64,000 nucleotides of DNA from Silene latifolia (taxonomy: Eukaryota; Streptophyta; Magnoliopsida; Caryophyllales; Caryophyllaceae). The translations under genes were made by a program, and so were the position numbers. The number at the start of each line of letters is the position of its first letter. Position 1 is the first letter of the stretch. The DNA lies in the NCBI RefSeq assembly GCF_048544455.1, contig NC_133532.1, forward strand, positions 14,820,948 to 14,884,947, in the 5' to 3' direction. The notes under the pieces are model-generated. The model saw only the letters and a program-made list of their open reading frames with translations. It searched no databases and was not told the DNA's origin. Positions 37,835-51,000 of this stretch are shown one piece after another.

Positions 37835-40531
37835 CTAGTATTGGTGCCCGGCTTCGCCCGGGCTACCTCTACTTACCATTAATTTTTTTCATTAAATAAA
37901 ATTACTTAAAATTGCATAACCCATAAATTTATCATTAATTATTTTTCTATGACATATCCTAAAATTACGATGAAATAAAATTTGAGACCAATTCACTACT
38001 CCCGCCATTAATATTTTACACTTATTAATGAAACAATAGTAATAACATTTCACTACTTGCCCGTAATCATTGTTACTTTCACTACTCCCGCCGTAATTAT
38101 TGTTACTGTCACTACTATCGCATTAATATTGATAATTTCACTACTCCCGCCGTAATTATTGTTACTTTCACGATTGCCGCATTAATATTGATTATTTCAC
38201 TACTCCTGTTGTTATTTCTACCATTTTCACTAATCTCGCTGATAATATTGTTACTTTTACTATTCAAATGAGTGATTACTATCATATAATTATATCCAAT
38301 GTTACTACAATTCTTTTCTTTACTGACGAAACTATTACTTTTACTACTTAAGCATGCAATTTTAAGCGGATTATATATTTATATAAATATATAACATATA
38401 TGCATTAAATCAAATCAAAACAATTACGCAATATTATATATTATGGAATCTAACTTGAATTATTTATAACCTACTAATTAATTATTTAATACTAATTAAT
38501 TATTTTATTTTAAGAAAATTGACCATCTTCTAGTCTTCTATAAATATTTAGGAAAATTACTAAGCATCTTCTTTCTTTTAGAAATTGTCCATCTTAATTA
38601 ATTATTTTATTTTAAGGGAATTCACCATGTTAATTAATTATTTTATTTTAAAGAAATTGACCATGTTTTAGTTTCTTACAAATGTTTAGGAAAATTACCA
38701 AGCTTCCACTGTTCCACATAATTTCATTTTAACCCAAACTATATAATATTTGCATTGAAATCCCTTAATCGGGTCCATCACACGGTGCTAGTGATTTAAA
38801 ACTATATAGTATAATTAATTTGTATAACTTTCTTTAATTACATTAAAGCTAAGTCTCTTGGTTTCTGAAATTAATATATAGTATTGATATGCATTAAATT
38901 AAATCGAAAGAATTATGCAATAGTATATATTGTGGAATCTAACTTGAATTATTCATAACCTACTTATATTATATTTTTGTATGTTAAATAATTAACATAT
39001 CTATCATATAATAAACTATAAAGTTTAATAAAATTACATAGATTTTAAATTTAATATATAATTTTATGATGATAGTAATTAATACCATAAGTGTGCATGT
39101 TTATACTAATTAATTATTTTATTTTAAGGAAATTGACCGTCTTCTAGTATTCTATAAATATTTAGGAAAATTACCAAGCATCTTCTTTCTTTTAGTCTCC
39201 TTGAAATTGACCATCTTAATTAATTATTTTATTTTAAGGAAATTGAGCATCTTAATTAAATATTTTATTTTAAGGAAATTGATCGTGTTTTAGTCCCTTA
39301 CAAATGTTTAGGAAAATTATCAAGCTTCTATATAATTTAATTTTAACCCAAATAATATAATATTTGCATTGAGATCCCTTAATCGGGTTCATCACACGGT
39401 GCTAGTGATTTAAAACTATATAGTATAATTAATTTGTATAACTTTCTTTAATTACATTAAAGTCCCTTGGTTTCTGGATTTAATATATAGTACTAGGTTT
39501 GGTGCCCGGCTACGCCCGGGCTACCATTATTTAATATTTAAATTTTATTTTCTATGAAATATGATTTCTCTAAATTTGGTTAGCACATACATTTACAATT
39601 TATATATTAAAATTATGATGAGAGGTAAAATTAATCAACAAATTGTGAGACACGTTCACCTCTCCCGCTGTTAATATTATTACTTTTACTACATTCCCTG
39701 TTAATACTATTACGTTCACTCCTTCTCCGGTTACTGTTGTTTGTTTTACTATTCCTGCTATTTTTACGGTTAACCCGTTAGTTTTGTCAAGCTCGTATAT
39801 TTAAATAAATTAATATTTTCTTAAAATCGAATTGTTAGTTAATTTTTCATACTCTTTCCGTTGTTCCTATTGTTACTTTCATTAAATGTGTTTTGACTAC
39901 TATTACTTTCACTTCTCCCGCCGTCATTATTTTTTCTATCACTACTCCCGCATTTATTATTGTTAATTTCACTACTCTCGTTACTGCTAATATGACTTTC
40001 ATTACTCCCGTTGCTATATATTATTGTTGCTTTTACTACTCACATGGAAGGTTACTATCATAATAGTTGATTATCTAGTTGTATTAGAGTTATATATTTA
40101 AATAAATCTGAAATATTAAATTAGAATATTATTTAAGAGTCATCATTATTATTTACTAATTAAATTACAAATCTAATGAATTATGGAATATTATATTTTT
40201 TGGAAATCTGAATTGATTTACTTACCTTTAAATAGTTTTCAAAATATAACATATACTTATATTATATTTATGTATGTTAAATAATTAGCATATTTATACT
40301 AATTAATACCATAAGTGGGACCCGTTTATTTAAGGAAACTCGCCATATTCTAATATTCTCTAAATATATACTTTTAACCAAAACTATATAATATTTACAT
40401 TGAAGTCCCTTGTTCAGGTCCATCACACGGCGCTAGCGATTTAAAACTATATAGTATAACTAATGTGTATATATTTATTTAATTACATGGAAGTCCCTTG
40501 GTTTCTGGAATTAATATATAGTATTGATTGA
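37835..40531 (-). mobile_element. Helitron H1b, nested in H2, same family as H1
   Basis: 3' end as in H1 (hairpin with CCGGGC, ACCAATA, CTAG) between A (37834) and T (40532). It is itself split by H1c. A second 5'-type end, GTATTGA followed by TATG, occurs inside at 38887, after which a further 605 bp of H1-like 5' half follows. So it has one 3' end and two 5' ends. Confidence 0.85.
39493..40527 (-). mobile_element. Helitron H1c, nested in H1b, 1035 bp
   Basis: Hairpin GCCCGGGCGTAGCCGGGC, then ACCAAAC and CTAG on the minus strand; 5' end TCAATACTATATATTAATTC. Inserted between A (39492) and T (40528), only four bases from the 5' end of H1b, whose last bases TTGA lie at 40528-40531. Confidence 0.85.
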
Positions 40532-43495
40532 TGTCTAATGATTTGTTTACATATTATTAAAATATCTCTTTCAAAAAAAAAAAAGATTAATATATACGTG
40601 GGTTAACTCTTATTTATAATCATATAATCACCCCACCTTATACTAATCTTTCTATGTGGGACAATTCTACTATTTATAAGTAATATATTCACAAAAATTG
40701 GATTTTTTTTTCTGATGTGAGACAATTCTAATATTTATACGTAATATATATTTATCAAACCTGCATTATTTTTCAATGTGGGACAAATAATATACTCAGA
40801 ATTACTCCATCTTTTTTGTACTTAGTTCGACATCCAACCAGATCTCAAATACCGAATACAGATAATTGCTGCTCATTATATCTAATAGTTATATTTAAAT
40901 TTAATAATATGATCAAGTACTCTCCATTAATATTTGTACGTTGTTTTTCTTCAAAAAAAATTTAACATAATTGAGATACGGAAATTTCCCGTGGTACCCC
41001 TTAATTTTGTTAGATTTTCCATGTTACCCCTATTTTTAAAAATCTGCCTATAGTACCCTTGAGGTTCCATTTTTTTGTCCATGGTACCCCCTAATGTAAA
41101 GGCTGTTAAATGGACGTTAAGTTTGATGGCGTGGCAATAAAATAACAATTAAAAAATAATACCCCTTTTATTGTTTTATTGGTACGGATATCTCTCTTTT
41201 AAATGCAAATTTTATTAACTATATCATTATAATATTGGAAATTTCTCATGGTAATCTTGAACTTTGATAGATTACACATGCTAACATGGACGTTTGTTTT
41301 CTATTTTTTTTTTATCATAATTAAAATATGTGCAAATGATAAGAACCTATACTCTAATGATAGAATATTTTTTAACACAATTCTAATTATATTATTTAAA
41401 CATAGTATATTTACCACACCTACATTATTTTTCAATATGGGACATATAAAATCTATAGGTAGAAAATATAATGATATAAACTTTTAAGAGCTCTCCAAGA
41501 CAATACTTAAGCGACTCAAAAGATTTTGGGTTGATGCCTAAGTTCCAAGGATGCTCATAGAATCACCCACCTTATGCTATATTTCGATATGGGAAAATTC
41601 TATTTTTTATATTTAGTATATTTATCACACCTATATTATTTTTCAATGTGGGAGATATAACATACTATGAAATACACCATCTTTAATATGTGCAAATTAT
41701 ATGAAATCTATATATACTCTAATAATAGCATTTCTTACCATGAATCTAATAATATTATTTTCATAATTTTTTTACCTACATTATTTTGTCAAATGAAATT
41801 TAAAAGTTTTTATATAAAAATTAGAAACATTACTTGAATATAAAATAAGAAATACATAGTATATATTATAATAACTAAAAGATTTTTCAAACATTAACTT
41901 AGGTTAGAAACCATTATTGTAGAGACAGTAATACAAACTCTTTTAAGAGTTATCCCTGATAATACTTAAGGGAATCAAAAGATTTTGGGTTATGACTTCT
42001 ATTTATAATCATAAGATCACCATGCCTTATGATAATCTTCCGATGTGAGACAATTCTAATATTTATACATAGTATATTCACCACACTTACGTTACTTTTC
42101 AATGTAGGACAAATAACATACTAAGTACACCATTTTTTTTGCACCTACTTTGACATCAACCCGATTTAATAATGAGAAAATACAATACAATACAATATAC
42201 ACTCTAATGATAGCATTTTTTTATCACAATATAATTATATAATTTTCATACGATACTTTTTTTTCAAATGAAATATAAAGTTTTTATATCAAAATTATAA
42301 ACATCACTTTAATATAATATAGAAAATGTATATATATGGGACATATCTATTATTTATACATAATATATTCACAACACCTACATTATTTTTCAATGTGGGA
42401 CATATAACATGCTAAAAAGTCTATATCTTTTATATCAAAAAATTTTGGATTAATACATAAGTTTCAAGTATGCCTCCTATTTATATTTATAGAATCACCC
42501 TACCGTATACTATTATTTCAATGTGAGATACATAATTTAATTATTTAGACGTAGTATGTTCATAATGCCTACATTATTTTTCAATGTGAAAGATATAACA
42601 TACCCAGAAATACATGTCTCTTCTTAAAAAATCACTATTGTATACATATTATTTTTCTTTGAAGGTAAAATCACTTAGTCTCGATCATTAGATATATATG
42701 GATCTCTACATCGTACATATAACGACTCATTAACGCTCTATTACTACATTCAGAAGACAACCATTAGTAAAATCTTTAGTTTTGTATTGTGTCAGGAGAT
42801 TACCATTAGTAAAACCTTTAGTTATTTTTTGATTTCTTGTTCATGTTCTTAACTCTTTCCCGGGTAGTTCCCAACGATTTCCACTTTATTTTTTATATCA
42901 TATCGTAGATAATGATAAAAAATCTTAAGAGCTCTTTAAAACAATATTTATGAGACTCAAAAAATTTTGGGTGGATACATAAGTTCCAAATATGCATCCT
43001 ATTTATAATCATAGGATCACATCACTTTATACTAATCTTTCGGTGTGGGACAATTCCACTATTTATATGTAGTATATTCACTACACCTACTTATTTTCCA
43101 ATGTGGGACAAAACATACTAAAAAGTACACAATTTTACGTATTAAGAAGCACACCATCTTTAATATGTGCAAATAATATGAAATTTATACTCTAATGATA
43201 GCATTTTTTAACACAAAGCTAATTATATTATTTTCATAATTTTTTTAACGATATTTTTTTGCCAAATGAAATGTAAAAGTTTGATATAAAAATTGGAAAT
43301 ATCACTTGAATATAATTTAGGAAATATACATATTATAATAATTAAAAGATTTTCCACTTTATTTTTTACATCAAAAATTATACTTTCCTAAATTGATTTT
43401 TGATGATGTGGACGCTCTCAGATCGCTCGAAAAAACTCTCTTTTATATATATATATATAGATATATAGATTTATGTGATCATGTTTATGGTTAGA

Positions 43496-45253
43496 CTAGT
43501 TTTAAACCCGTGCAAATTGCACGGATTGCTGTATTGAGTTTTGTTATGATTATGGAGTATTATGTAAAAATCATAGTTAAGTTTCTAAAGAATCATATTT
43601 AATATTCTTGATTTGAGCTATTAATTCATTTGCAATTAGCGAGTTTGTACATAAAGACCTATCTATAATATGACAATATTAATAATGTGTCTATATTCAA
43701 AACATAGCAAACATAATAAATATATATAAATTTGAAAAAATAAAATAGATGGGTACGATATAAGTAGTAATAACACAATTATTGAAAGGGAAACCCGTGC
43801 TATTTTCATGCGCCGGAAATTCAAAGTTTTGTCATATTACTATACTTGTTATATAAATGATTTTGTAATAAAGATAATTATCCTACAATATAATCGTAAT
43901 AAAAATAATTTTAGTTGTCTTGAAATATAATTAAGCTTGTATAACTTCTATGAACGTAAGAAGATATATATTTGGGCCTATATACAAATACAATAACCCG
44001 ATGTGATACTACATACTAATTCCATACAAATCGCATAATGTAAGACTATATATAATAATTTGAACATGGGATGATATATTCTTTTTCATTTTGTACAACG
44101 TCTTAACGTAAAAGCTTGTACAATTGATTCAGTGAGCCCATATTCAAGGACATACATGAAATGATATTAATTCCCCAAAAAAAGTTCATAAGCTGTACCA
44201 AAACTTGGCTCATAATATACCACTAACAATCTCTACTAAGATCAATAGGTCATGCTGACAAATATTCTATAAGATCATCTTTAACAAAAAAAAATACAAC
44301 TAAATTAGTCCTTGAACAAAAAATAAAAATAAATTCGTTTACAAAAACTTAATAATAATAATTATTATTTATGTCGATAACCAAATATGTTATATTGGTA
44401 ACGGACATATTTGAATATGTCAATACTCATTACAAGATAGCAGGTTGTTAAATAAATGTAAAATAAAATAAAAAATATGGTCTATTATCTTTTTGAGCCG
44501 TTGATAGTCTTATTTAAACTTTGGCAAAACTGACCCGGTCCGAGTAACTCGATGCTACATCCGAACTGAAGACTTGAATCTCATATGAACCCGAATTGAC
44601 CCAACTTTATTCAACCTGGACCACAAATAACTTGAAAACAGTCAACCGAAAATGTCTCGAACCCGACCGACTCAACCCGAACTCGAATTGACCCGACCCA
44701 ATCCCAACCTGATTGACCCGTTTATCCAATCTAGTCTTATATGTACTCTCATGAGAGAGTTACTCATCTCAAAATTAAACTTTGTCCATAATTACACTTA
44801 GGCCCATAACAAACGTAGCAAAGCTATACTTTACCGATAATACTACCATAAAATTATCACTTAGGAACCCTACATTATATTTCGTCACTTCTCACATAGG
44901 TATTTGATTATCTCACTTCCGCCATTCCCTATCTCTTCTCACCGCTTCTCATATCCCTCACATTGTCTGTCATATTTCATAGGCTTGTTCTTTTGATATG
45001 AAGATTATCCAAGTATGTATATCAAAAGAAATTCGTCTTTTTCATCACCATTTATTTAGCTTATAAATTGTTTCTTGGCTCAATTTTCTAGCTTAGAAAT
45101 CCCTCTTTTCATCACCATTTTTTCAATTTAAATACATTTTTCAATCTTGTTGATTTTTTTCTCGTACAAAAGGAGTCCTTTGAATTTTTTCATTAAGCAT
45201 ATATAATTGTATTTCCCTCCTTTTATTATTTTATTGTCGTAAAAATTATGTGA
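43496..45253 (-). mobile_element. Helitron H3, non-autonomous, about 1758 bp
   Basis: Minus-strand 3' end: perfect hairpin arms CCGTGCAA/TTGCACGG, then GTTTAAAA and CTAG, next to host A at 43495. The 5' end is less typical, TCACATAATTTTTACG, at 45253 next to T. Interior holds a block of GACCCGAA-type motifs at 44520-44720. The left end is firm; the right end is placed where the repeated host sequence resumes. Confidence 0.7.
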
Positions 45254-45435
45254 TCATCCCAAACCCAAAAATATGACTCAAGTTGTACTCTCAAATAGTG
45301 TTGATGTGATGAATAGTCAAAATTAAGGATTTGTGTATTCTCACAAGAAATTCGCAAATTTTATGTCAGAGGGCTTTATTTTGTCTGAAACTATTAAATA
45401 ATAGACAGATTTATGTGATCATGTTTATGGTTAGA
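45253..45435. repeat. Uninterrupted copy of the Helitron target sequence
   Basis: Three segments, 45253-45304, 45305-45409 and 45410-45435, match 36578-36629, 37637-37741 and 43470-43495 with two differences in 183 bases. In the earlier copy H1 and H2 sit exactly between these segments; here nothing does. Confidence 0.93.
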
Positions 45436-48053
45436 TGTGATTATTTGTAAGAGATTAGGGGAGGATACAATCAAAATATTGGAAAAAGACTTTTATGTAG
45501 AGGTGAAGATGTAAAATTGAGGTATTTTATTAGGATTTGGAGTTTTATTGGATTGTAGGGCGGTAAGAAAAAGAAAATATATGTACAGAATTTTAGAAGA
45601 GTTACATTTTTATTGAGAATGATTGTTTAATTATACAGAAATTAATCATTGTATCGTTGCTGAATTCGCCTCTCATGGCAATTATAAGATTTATAACCAT
45701 GTTAATTTAAGTTTTAGTATGAGGTTATGCGGATTCGTGCACATTCTTAATAAGATATCTATAATCACTATGGATGGATCTTCAAGTAACTAGTCAAAAG
45801 AATGTTACAAATTAAGAGATGAAATCTTATAATGGTCCTAAATATGAAAAACTATCTGGGACTAGACTTGTTAAAATTCGAATAGGCTTCTTACGGGTCA
45901 AGACTCGTAAAATCTTGAACCATTACTGTTTGCCCGAACTTGAAATGCCTCGTTAGTTGAAGGTTAAGATTCAACACAACTCGCTTGACTCAATGGGTCA
46001 ATGACAAGTTTATGAATCACGTTAAATGTCAACATAATAGAACATATAAAAAGCGAAAAATAAGGAGTATAATGTTAGTAACTATTTCAACTAAATTTTG
46101 ATAAGTCGAAATATGATTTACACATTAATGTTTATATAACATTACAAAAATAAAGATTTGCGCTGTAATATGAAAAATAATTTAAAATTAAAAATGTTAA
46201 TAGAAAAAAAAGGAATTATTTTTAGCCGTTGTTATGACTCTGACATGATAAACGATCCATATAAAAAATATAATCTGATATATACGATTGTATCTGACTT
46301 TGACCCTTTTGACAAGTCTATTTAGGACAAAATAGAAAGGAACTCGATTGTTAAGCAAAAAATGACCGTAATTAGAAACCTTAATGGTATGGCTTAAAAC
46401 AAACAATTTCTATAAACATTATTTTGTAAAGAGACTCCGATCTCGTTGCACGTGTAGTTAGTGCTAAATCGTCATGAGTCACAACCTCCTTTAAATTTTC
46501 ATTCTTATTTTGGAGTAGTTAGTCAATAATACCGAGTATGAGAGAAAAGGAAGAGCATAAGACTAGTATTCTTACGAGTGTTTCTTAGTGATTAAGATGC
46601 CAAGTTTAAAGCAACGTACCAAAAGATGTGTGCAATTATTTTAGTCAATGAAGAATGTTCATGACAACTTACTAAAATACTACTAACTAAAAAACTAAAA
46701 TTGAAAATTGGGTGGAAAATGCAATCCTCCCTGCAGGAAAGCATAGATCGATACGCTGTACACTACAGTACTTAAGAAGATGACTAAGTGCGATGAAGGA
46801 CCTTAATTATGTTAAAAATGGGTTCGGTCTCCGTTAACTTTTCCTATTTCATTGTAAACTTTTCATCCCGTTTCCTTAAGTTGTGATTGAAACTTAGATA
46901 TTCATTCACACCCGAAGTTAATAGCTTAACACCCCTCTCCCCCTATCATCTACTCCAAGATCCGCCACTGAATCAACGTAAATTATGCCTTTAGCAAGTC
47001 CAAGGTTAGTTGACATTAGTTATAACGGTTCTCAACTTTTAAATAAGTAGAACATATTACTCTCGTCCCTGATCGTTTATTTACATTTATTTTTGACACA
47101 AAGATTAAGAAAAGAGAAATGCGACAATTATTAAATGATAAGTGAATCAAATTGAGTGTGAGATCAAAGTGTCTATCAAAGGTACTCCCAAAATAAAATG
47201 CTAAACAATTAACTAACACACTCTAAAATGGAATGAGTAAGCAAGTAACCGGGATAAAGGGAGTACTTAGCAAAATATTGCAAATTTTTGTATAAATTGT
47301 TTTTTACACAAGTATTATTATAACACAAAATGACATTTTACTTAAATAACCTTTCTGGAAATTACTTCCTCGACTTATATGTTATGCATTAAGGGCATTG
47401 TTGTTTTTAATGGGTGATTATACAATGTTTATGATAAAAAAACCATTTTACAAGAGACTTACTCAAGATCATTATAAATCTTCCTAAATGCTTTCTTTAT
47501 ACTCATCTACAGATATATTGCAAACAAATGTAATTAGACCTAATAAACGGATCATTAAAGTCAACTTTATTGAATCAGTCTGAGTCAAGTCGTTTTCGTT
47601 TGAGTATGATTTTGTATCGACTTCGGGTGAATACGATTTCGGCCTTATTCTTTTGGACTGAAATCGTCTGAACCGAACTTAGTGGAGTTGAACTGATCTG
47701 AACTTAATGGGGTTGAACTGAACTGAACTAAGAGTTAATTTATAAAGAGAAAAGCTGAACTGAATAAAGCTAAACTAAATTGAACTGAACTAAATAGAGC
47801 TAAACTGAACCGAAATAAGTTAAAATTAAGTAGTTCATTAAAAGTCGGGTGGTTTTAGGCGGGTCTCCGATCAATTTCCGAAATCTTGACCACTCGAAAT
47901 CCCAAATACGAGGTGATCATCTTCATCCTCGCACAAACTTCACCATACCTTCCACCAACTTCTCTCACCATTAACAATTTCCTCCCCCAAACCCTAATTC
48001 TCTCTCTCTTTCAAATCCCCAATTCCTCATTTCACTTCAATTTGAGCTCAGAA
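45436..48053. other. Intergenic DNA before the SYP4 gene
   Basis: AT-rich. At 45870-46020 and 47640-47830 there are runs of GACTCG..AA and GAACTGAACTGAACTAA motifs of the sort found under hAT ends, without readable termini. A Stowaway MITE lies at 47060-47263. No gene seen; the sequence from about 47910 should be the SYP4 5' UTR, with CTCTCTCTCT near 48000. Confidence 0.5.
47060..47263. mobile_element. Stowaway MITE, 204 bp
   Basis: CTCTCGTCCCTGATCGTTTA at the left and, on the other strand, CTCCCTTTATCCCGGTTACT at the right, with TA on each side. Confidence 0.75.
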
Positions 48054-51000
48054 ATGGCGACAAGAAATCGAACAGCAGTGTTTAAAAGACACAGAGACGC
48101 ACTCAAAGCCGTCAAAACGCCGGTTACAACGATAATGGATCGTGGCGATGGTGGTCCGGTTATCGAAATGGCTTCGCTGCTTAATTCGCATCGATCTTCT
48201 TCTTCTTATACTCCTCTTAGCACTGATGATCCTTCCACTTCAAGGTTTTCTTTATCCTCTTTTAATTAGGGTTTACTTCTTTGATTATAGTTCAATTTGA
48301 TTTAATTTTTTGTTGATAAATTAGCTGGTTAGTGGTTATTGTCTTTATTAAGCTAGTTGAGCTAATATATGTGTTGTTAGGGTAATTGAGGGTTTTGTTT
48401 GAATGATTAGATTAAAATTGCGTCGATGGGGTTCTCGACTTCGCGGTATTGCACATTTCAGTGCATAAGTGGGAGGTAGTGTGCGTGGTTTCGATTACGA
48501 AAGGGGTTGTTTCCATTAGTTCTTTGATGGAATGTGTATCGAGCAGCCAAAAGACCTGCAGCGTTTTTATCGTCGCTAGTATGATACTATGAGTGTTTAT
48601 CATTGCTAGTTTGTGTTACTGTTTTTGTGATTGCTCTAGTGAGGTACTTTGTGGGGCGGAATAGGGGGGACGGGGAAGGATTTAAGCCCCTAAACCGCGA
48701 GAGTGCAAATTGGCATTGGTGTTTAGGACTTATAATGCAATTGAGAGGGGTAAATGGTATGTACTATAATTAGATCTGAATTGAATATCAACGCTACGGA
48801 TGACAATGGATCTCATAATCGATTCAGTTTGAGTGGACCGGAAAAGCTATAATAATTTTATTCAAGTTGAATCATTGAAATTGAGACGAATTTAGAACCA
48901 TTGACCCATTGTGGTTGTTCTGGATCAACCTAAAAGGCTGTTTGTATGCATCCAATGTGAATCCTTTGGACCAGGCACTCAATAGTCGGTGTCTGTAACT
49001 TATTGGTATGGACCCTGGTTGATGTCATGTATCGGAGTCCGGTCCATTTACAGTCGGTTGCTATCCTTCAAATTAGGACAAACAATTTAAAGAGATTATG
49101 CCCTCGGAGACTCATCACCCTTCTCCTGGCTGATCACATGCTTGTATAATTGGACCATTTGCTCTCTTTTAAGAATCTAAGACTCCTTCCCAGCCCTGTC
49201 ATGGAAAGATACTCTATACCCAAGGGTTCAGCAATAGAGATTTGAGAGAGTTTTGTAGAAAGCAGACCTTAGATTTTTATTGGGGTTTTGTTCATCAGCA
49301 TTAACTAGGCGTGTTATGTCATCTCGTTGCTTACGGCATTGATCATAGATAGCAACAAAGAAAAGCCCTATAATGTATAATACAAACTCTTGGTTTCCCT
49401 TTCCAATGGAGCCAAAGACTCAATACTCTTTGGTTATGGTCATGGTCCTATGAATCATGATGAAATAAAGCAAAATGACTCACTAAATGGTTGCGCTTCT
49501 TTCTATTTTGAAATACTAGTCATTCGATGCAGTTGCTGCCGCAATTTTCAGCTTAGGTCATTTGAAAACAGTCTTGTTAACACAAAGGAAAGGCAGCCTG
49601 CATCTGAACCCCCCACCCCGCAATTTGCGGGAGCCATTGATGTAGTGGGATAATGATGTTGATTTGTTGTTGTACAAAGGCTAGGAACTTTCCATTAACC
49701 CCATATCCCAATTGAGGAGACAAAAGAGTTGAAACCTAATGTCCATCGTTAAAAGGAGCCGTCCCTTATCCTATCCTCCCACTTTCCATTGGTGTGATGC
49801 CTTATCACCGAGGAGGACAAAAGAAAAAAAGAAAAAAAGATTTGTCAATGTGCTTCTTGATAAAGCCTTTTTGGTTAGTATCTTTGACAAATGCTCTTTG
49901 TATGGAGATAGACGTGGTTGTTAATCAATGTTTTGTTTTCCTTAATCCATTTTCTACCCCTCTTGCAATTAGTGGCAAAGAGACTCCCTTAAGTGTAAAG
50001 TCTTGGCTAGTGCTCGTAAAAGTAGTCTATTGTTTTTGGAGAACCACTTTGATTACAACTTATGCCTTTGTTATGTTAGATAAGGAGGGCAGAACACGGA
50101 CAAGGAGCCATCCAAAATCTTATGCATATTGCAACATATCTGCAATTTTGCATAAGTTGTATTGTTGTGATTAGAATATCCAAAGCTTCATAGCGTTCGA
50201 GAGGCTAGTACATTCTTTTGGAAATGTACAACATATGGAACTTTCGACATTACAGACATCTCTTCAACAAAATTTACAGAGAGTTATACCTTAAAACTAG
50301 ACTTCTACATAATCCTCTTCTTCTTTTGACTCTTTGAGGCTAGTGCTAAAACGTATCGTTCATTGTTCTTTTGAAGGTTCTAGGTGTTTATGTCGTGTCA
50401 AATGATTTGAAGTGGATCCACCTGTTATTTAAACGTGACAAATGTCCGTTCTTTCTTTCTTTATTTCTTTCTCCTTATGTTGGCCTGAACTCTGAAATTT
50501 AAGGTCTTTTGGCAATTTTCATATTTTCTTTTAGCAGACATGTTAAGTTTCTATCAAGAGCTTCACTTACAATAATGTGTGTGTGTCAATTTTTCTTTTG
50601 GAAAAATATACACACTTTGGTGGAGCGGTAACTGGTAGTTCTGTAGAGAGAAGATTTCTTCAACAATAACAGTACCTCATTACCTTAAAGGCAGTAACTA
50701 TCAAATGCTTGTGCTACGTATCAGCTTTAACAAAAGGATTTTCAGCTTCTTGGCTATCACACTAGTATACTTTGTTTTAGAGGGTTGCCAAAAGTTCCCG
50801 AATACGGCTATATCGTGGCAGATACATGACTGATATGAGGCTAATATAGCTGCTGCTGTGCTTGATCGATACAGTATATGAACCGATATAAAACACAATC
50901 TGCAATAAACCGCCATATCAAACGTACCATTTCATAGTACGCAACCGCAATTTGCAACCATTACTGTAATCAACAACTTAATATCATGTCTATTATGAGG

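Larger units (their letters stand above)
37742..43469 (-). mobile_element. Helitron H2, non-autonomous, 5728 bp with nested insertions
   Basis: On the minus strand the 3' end has hairpin CCCGTTGCAACGCACGGG, CATTCAAA and CTAG; the 5' end is TCTATATATCTATATATATA. It sits between A (37741) and T (43470); the empty version is at 45409/45410. Without the nested Helitrons at 37835-40531 it is about 3.0 kb. The interior (40540-43350) repeats a loose unit marked by CAATGTGGGACA and AATATGTGCAAAT. No protein-coding frame of note. Confidence 0.88.

Noticed and set aside
36650-40500. Possible CRISPR-like or satellite array from the CACTACTCCCGCC units
   Set aside because: Units are irregular, unspaced and confined to Helitron interiors of a eukaryote.
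47886-48053. Upstream in-frame ATG that would lengthen the SYP4 protein by 56 residues
   Set aside because: The added part has no similarity to syntaxins, and the family start MATRNRT is at 48054.
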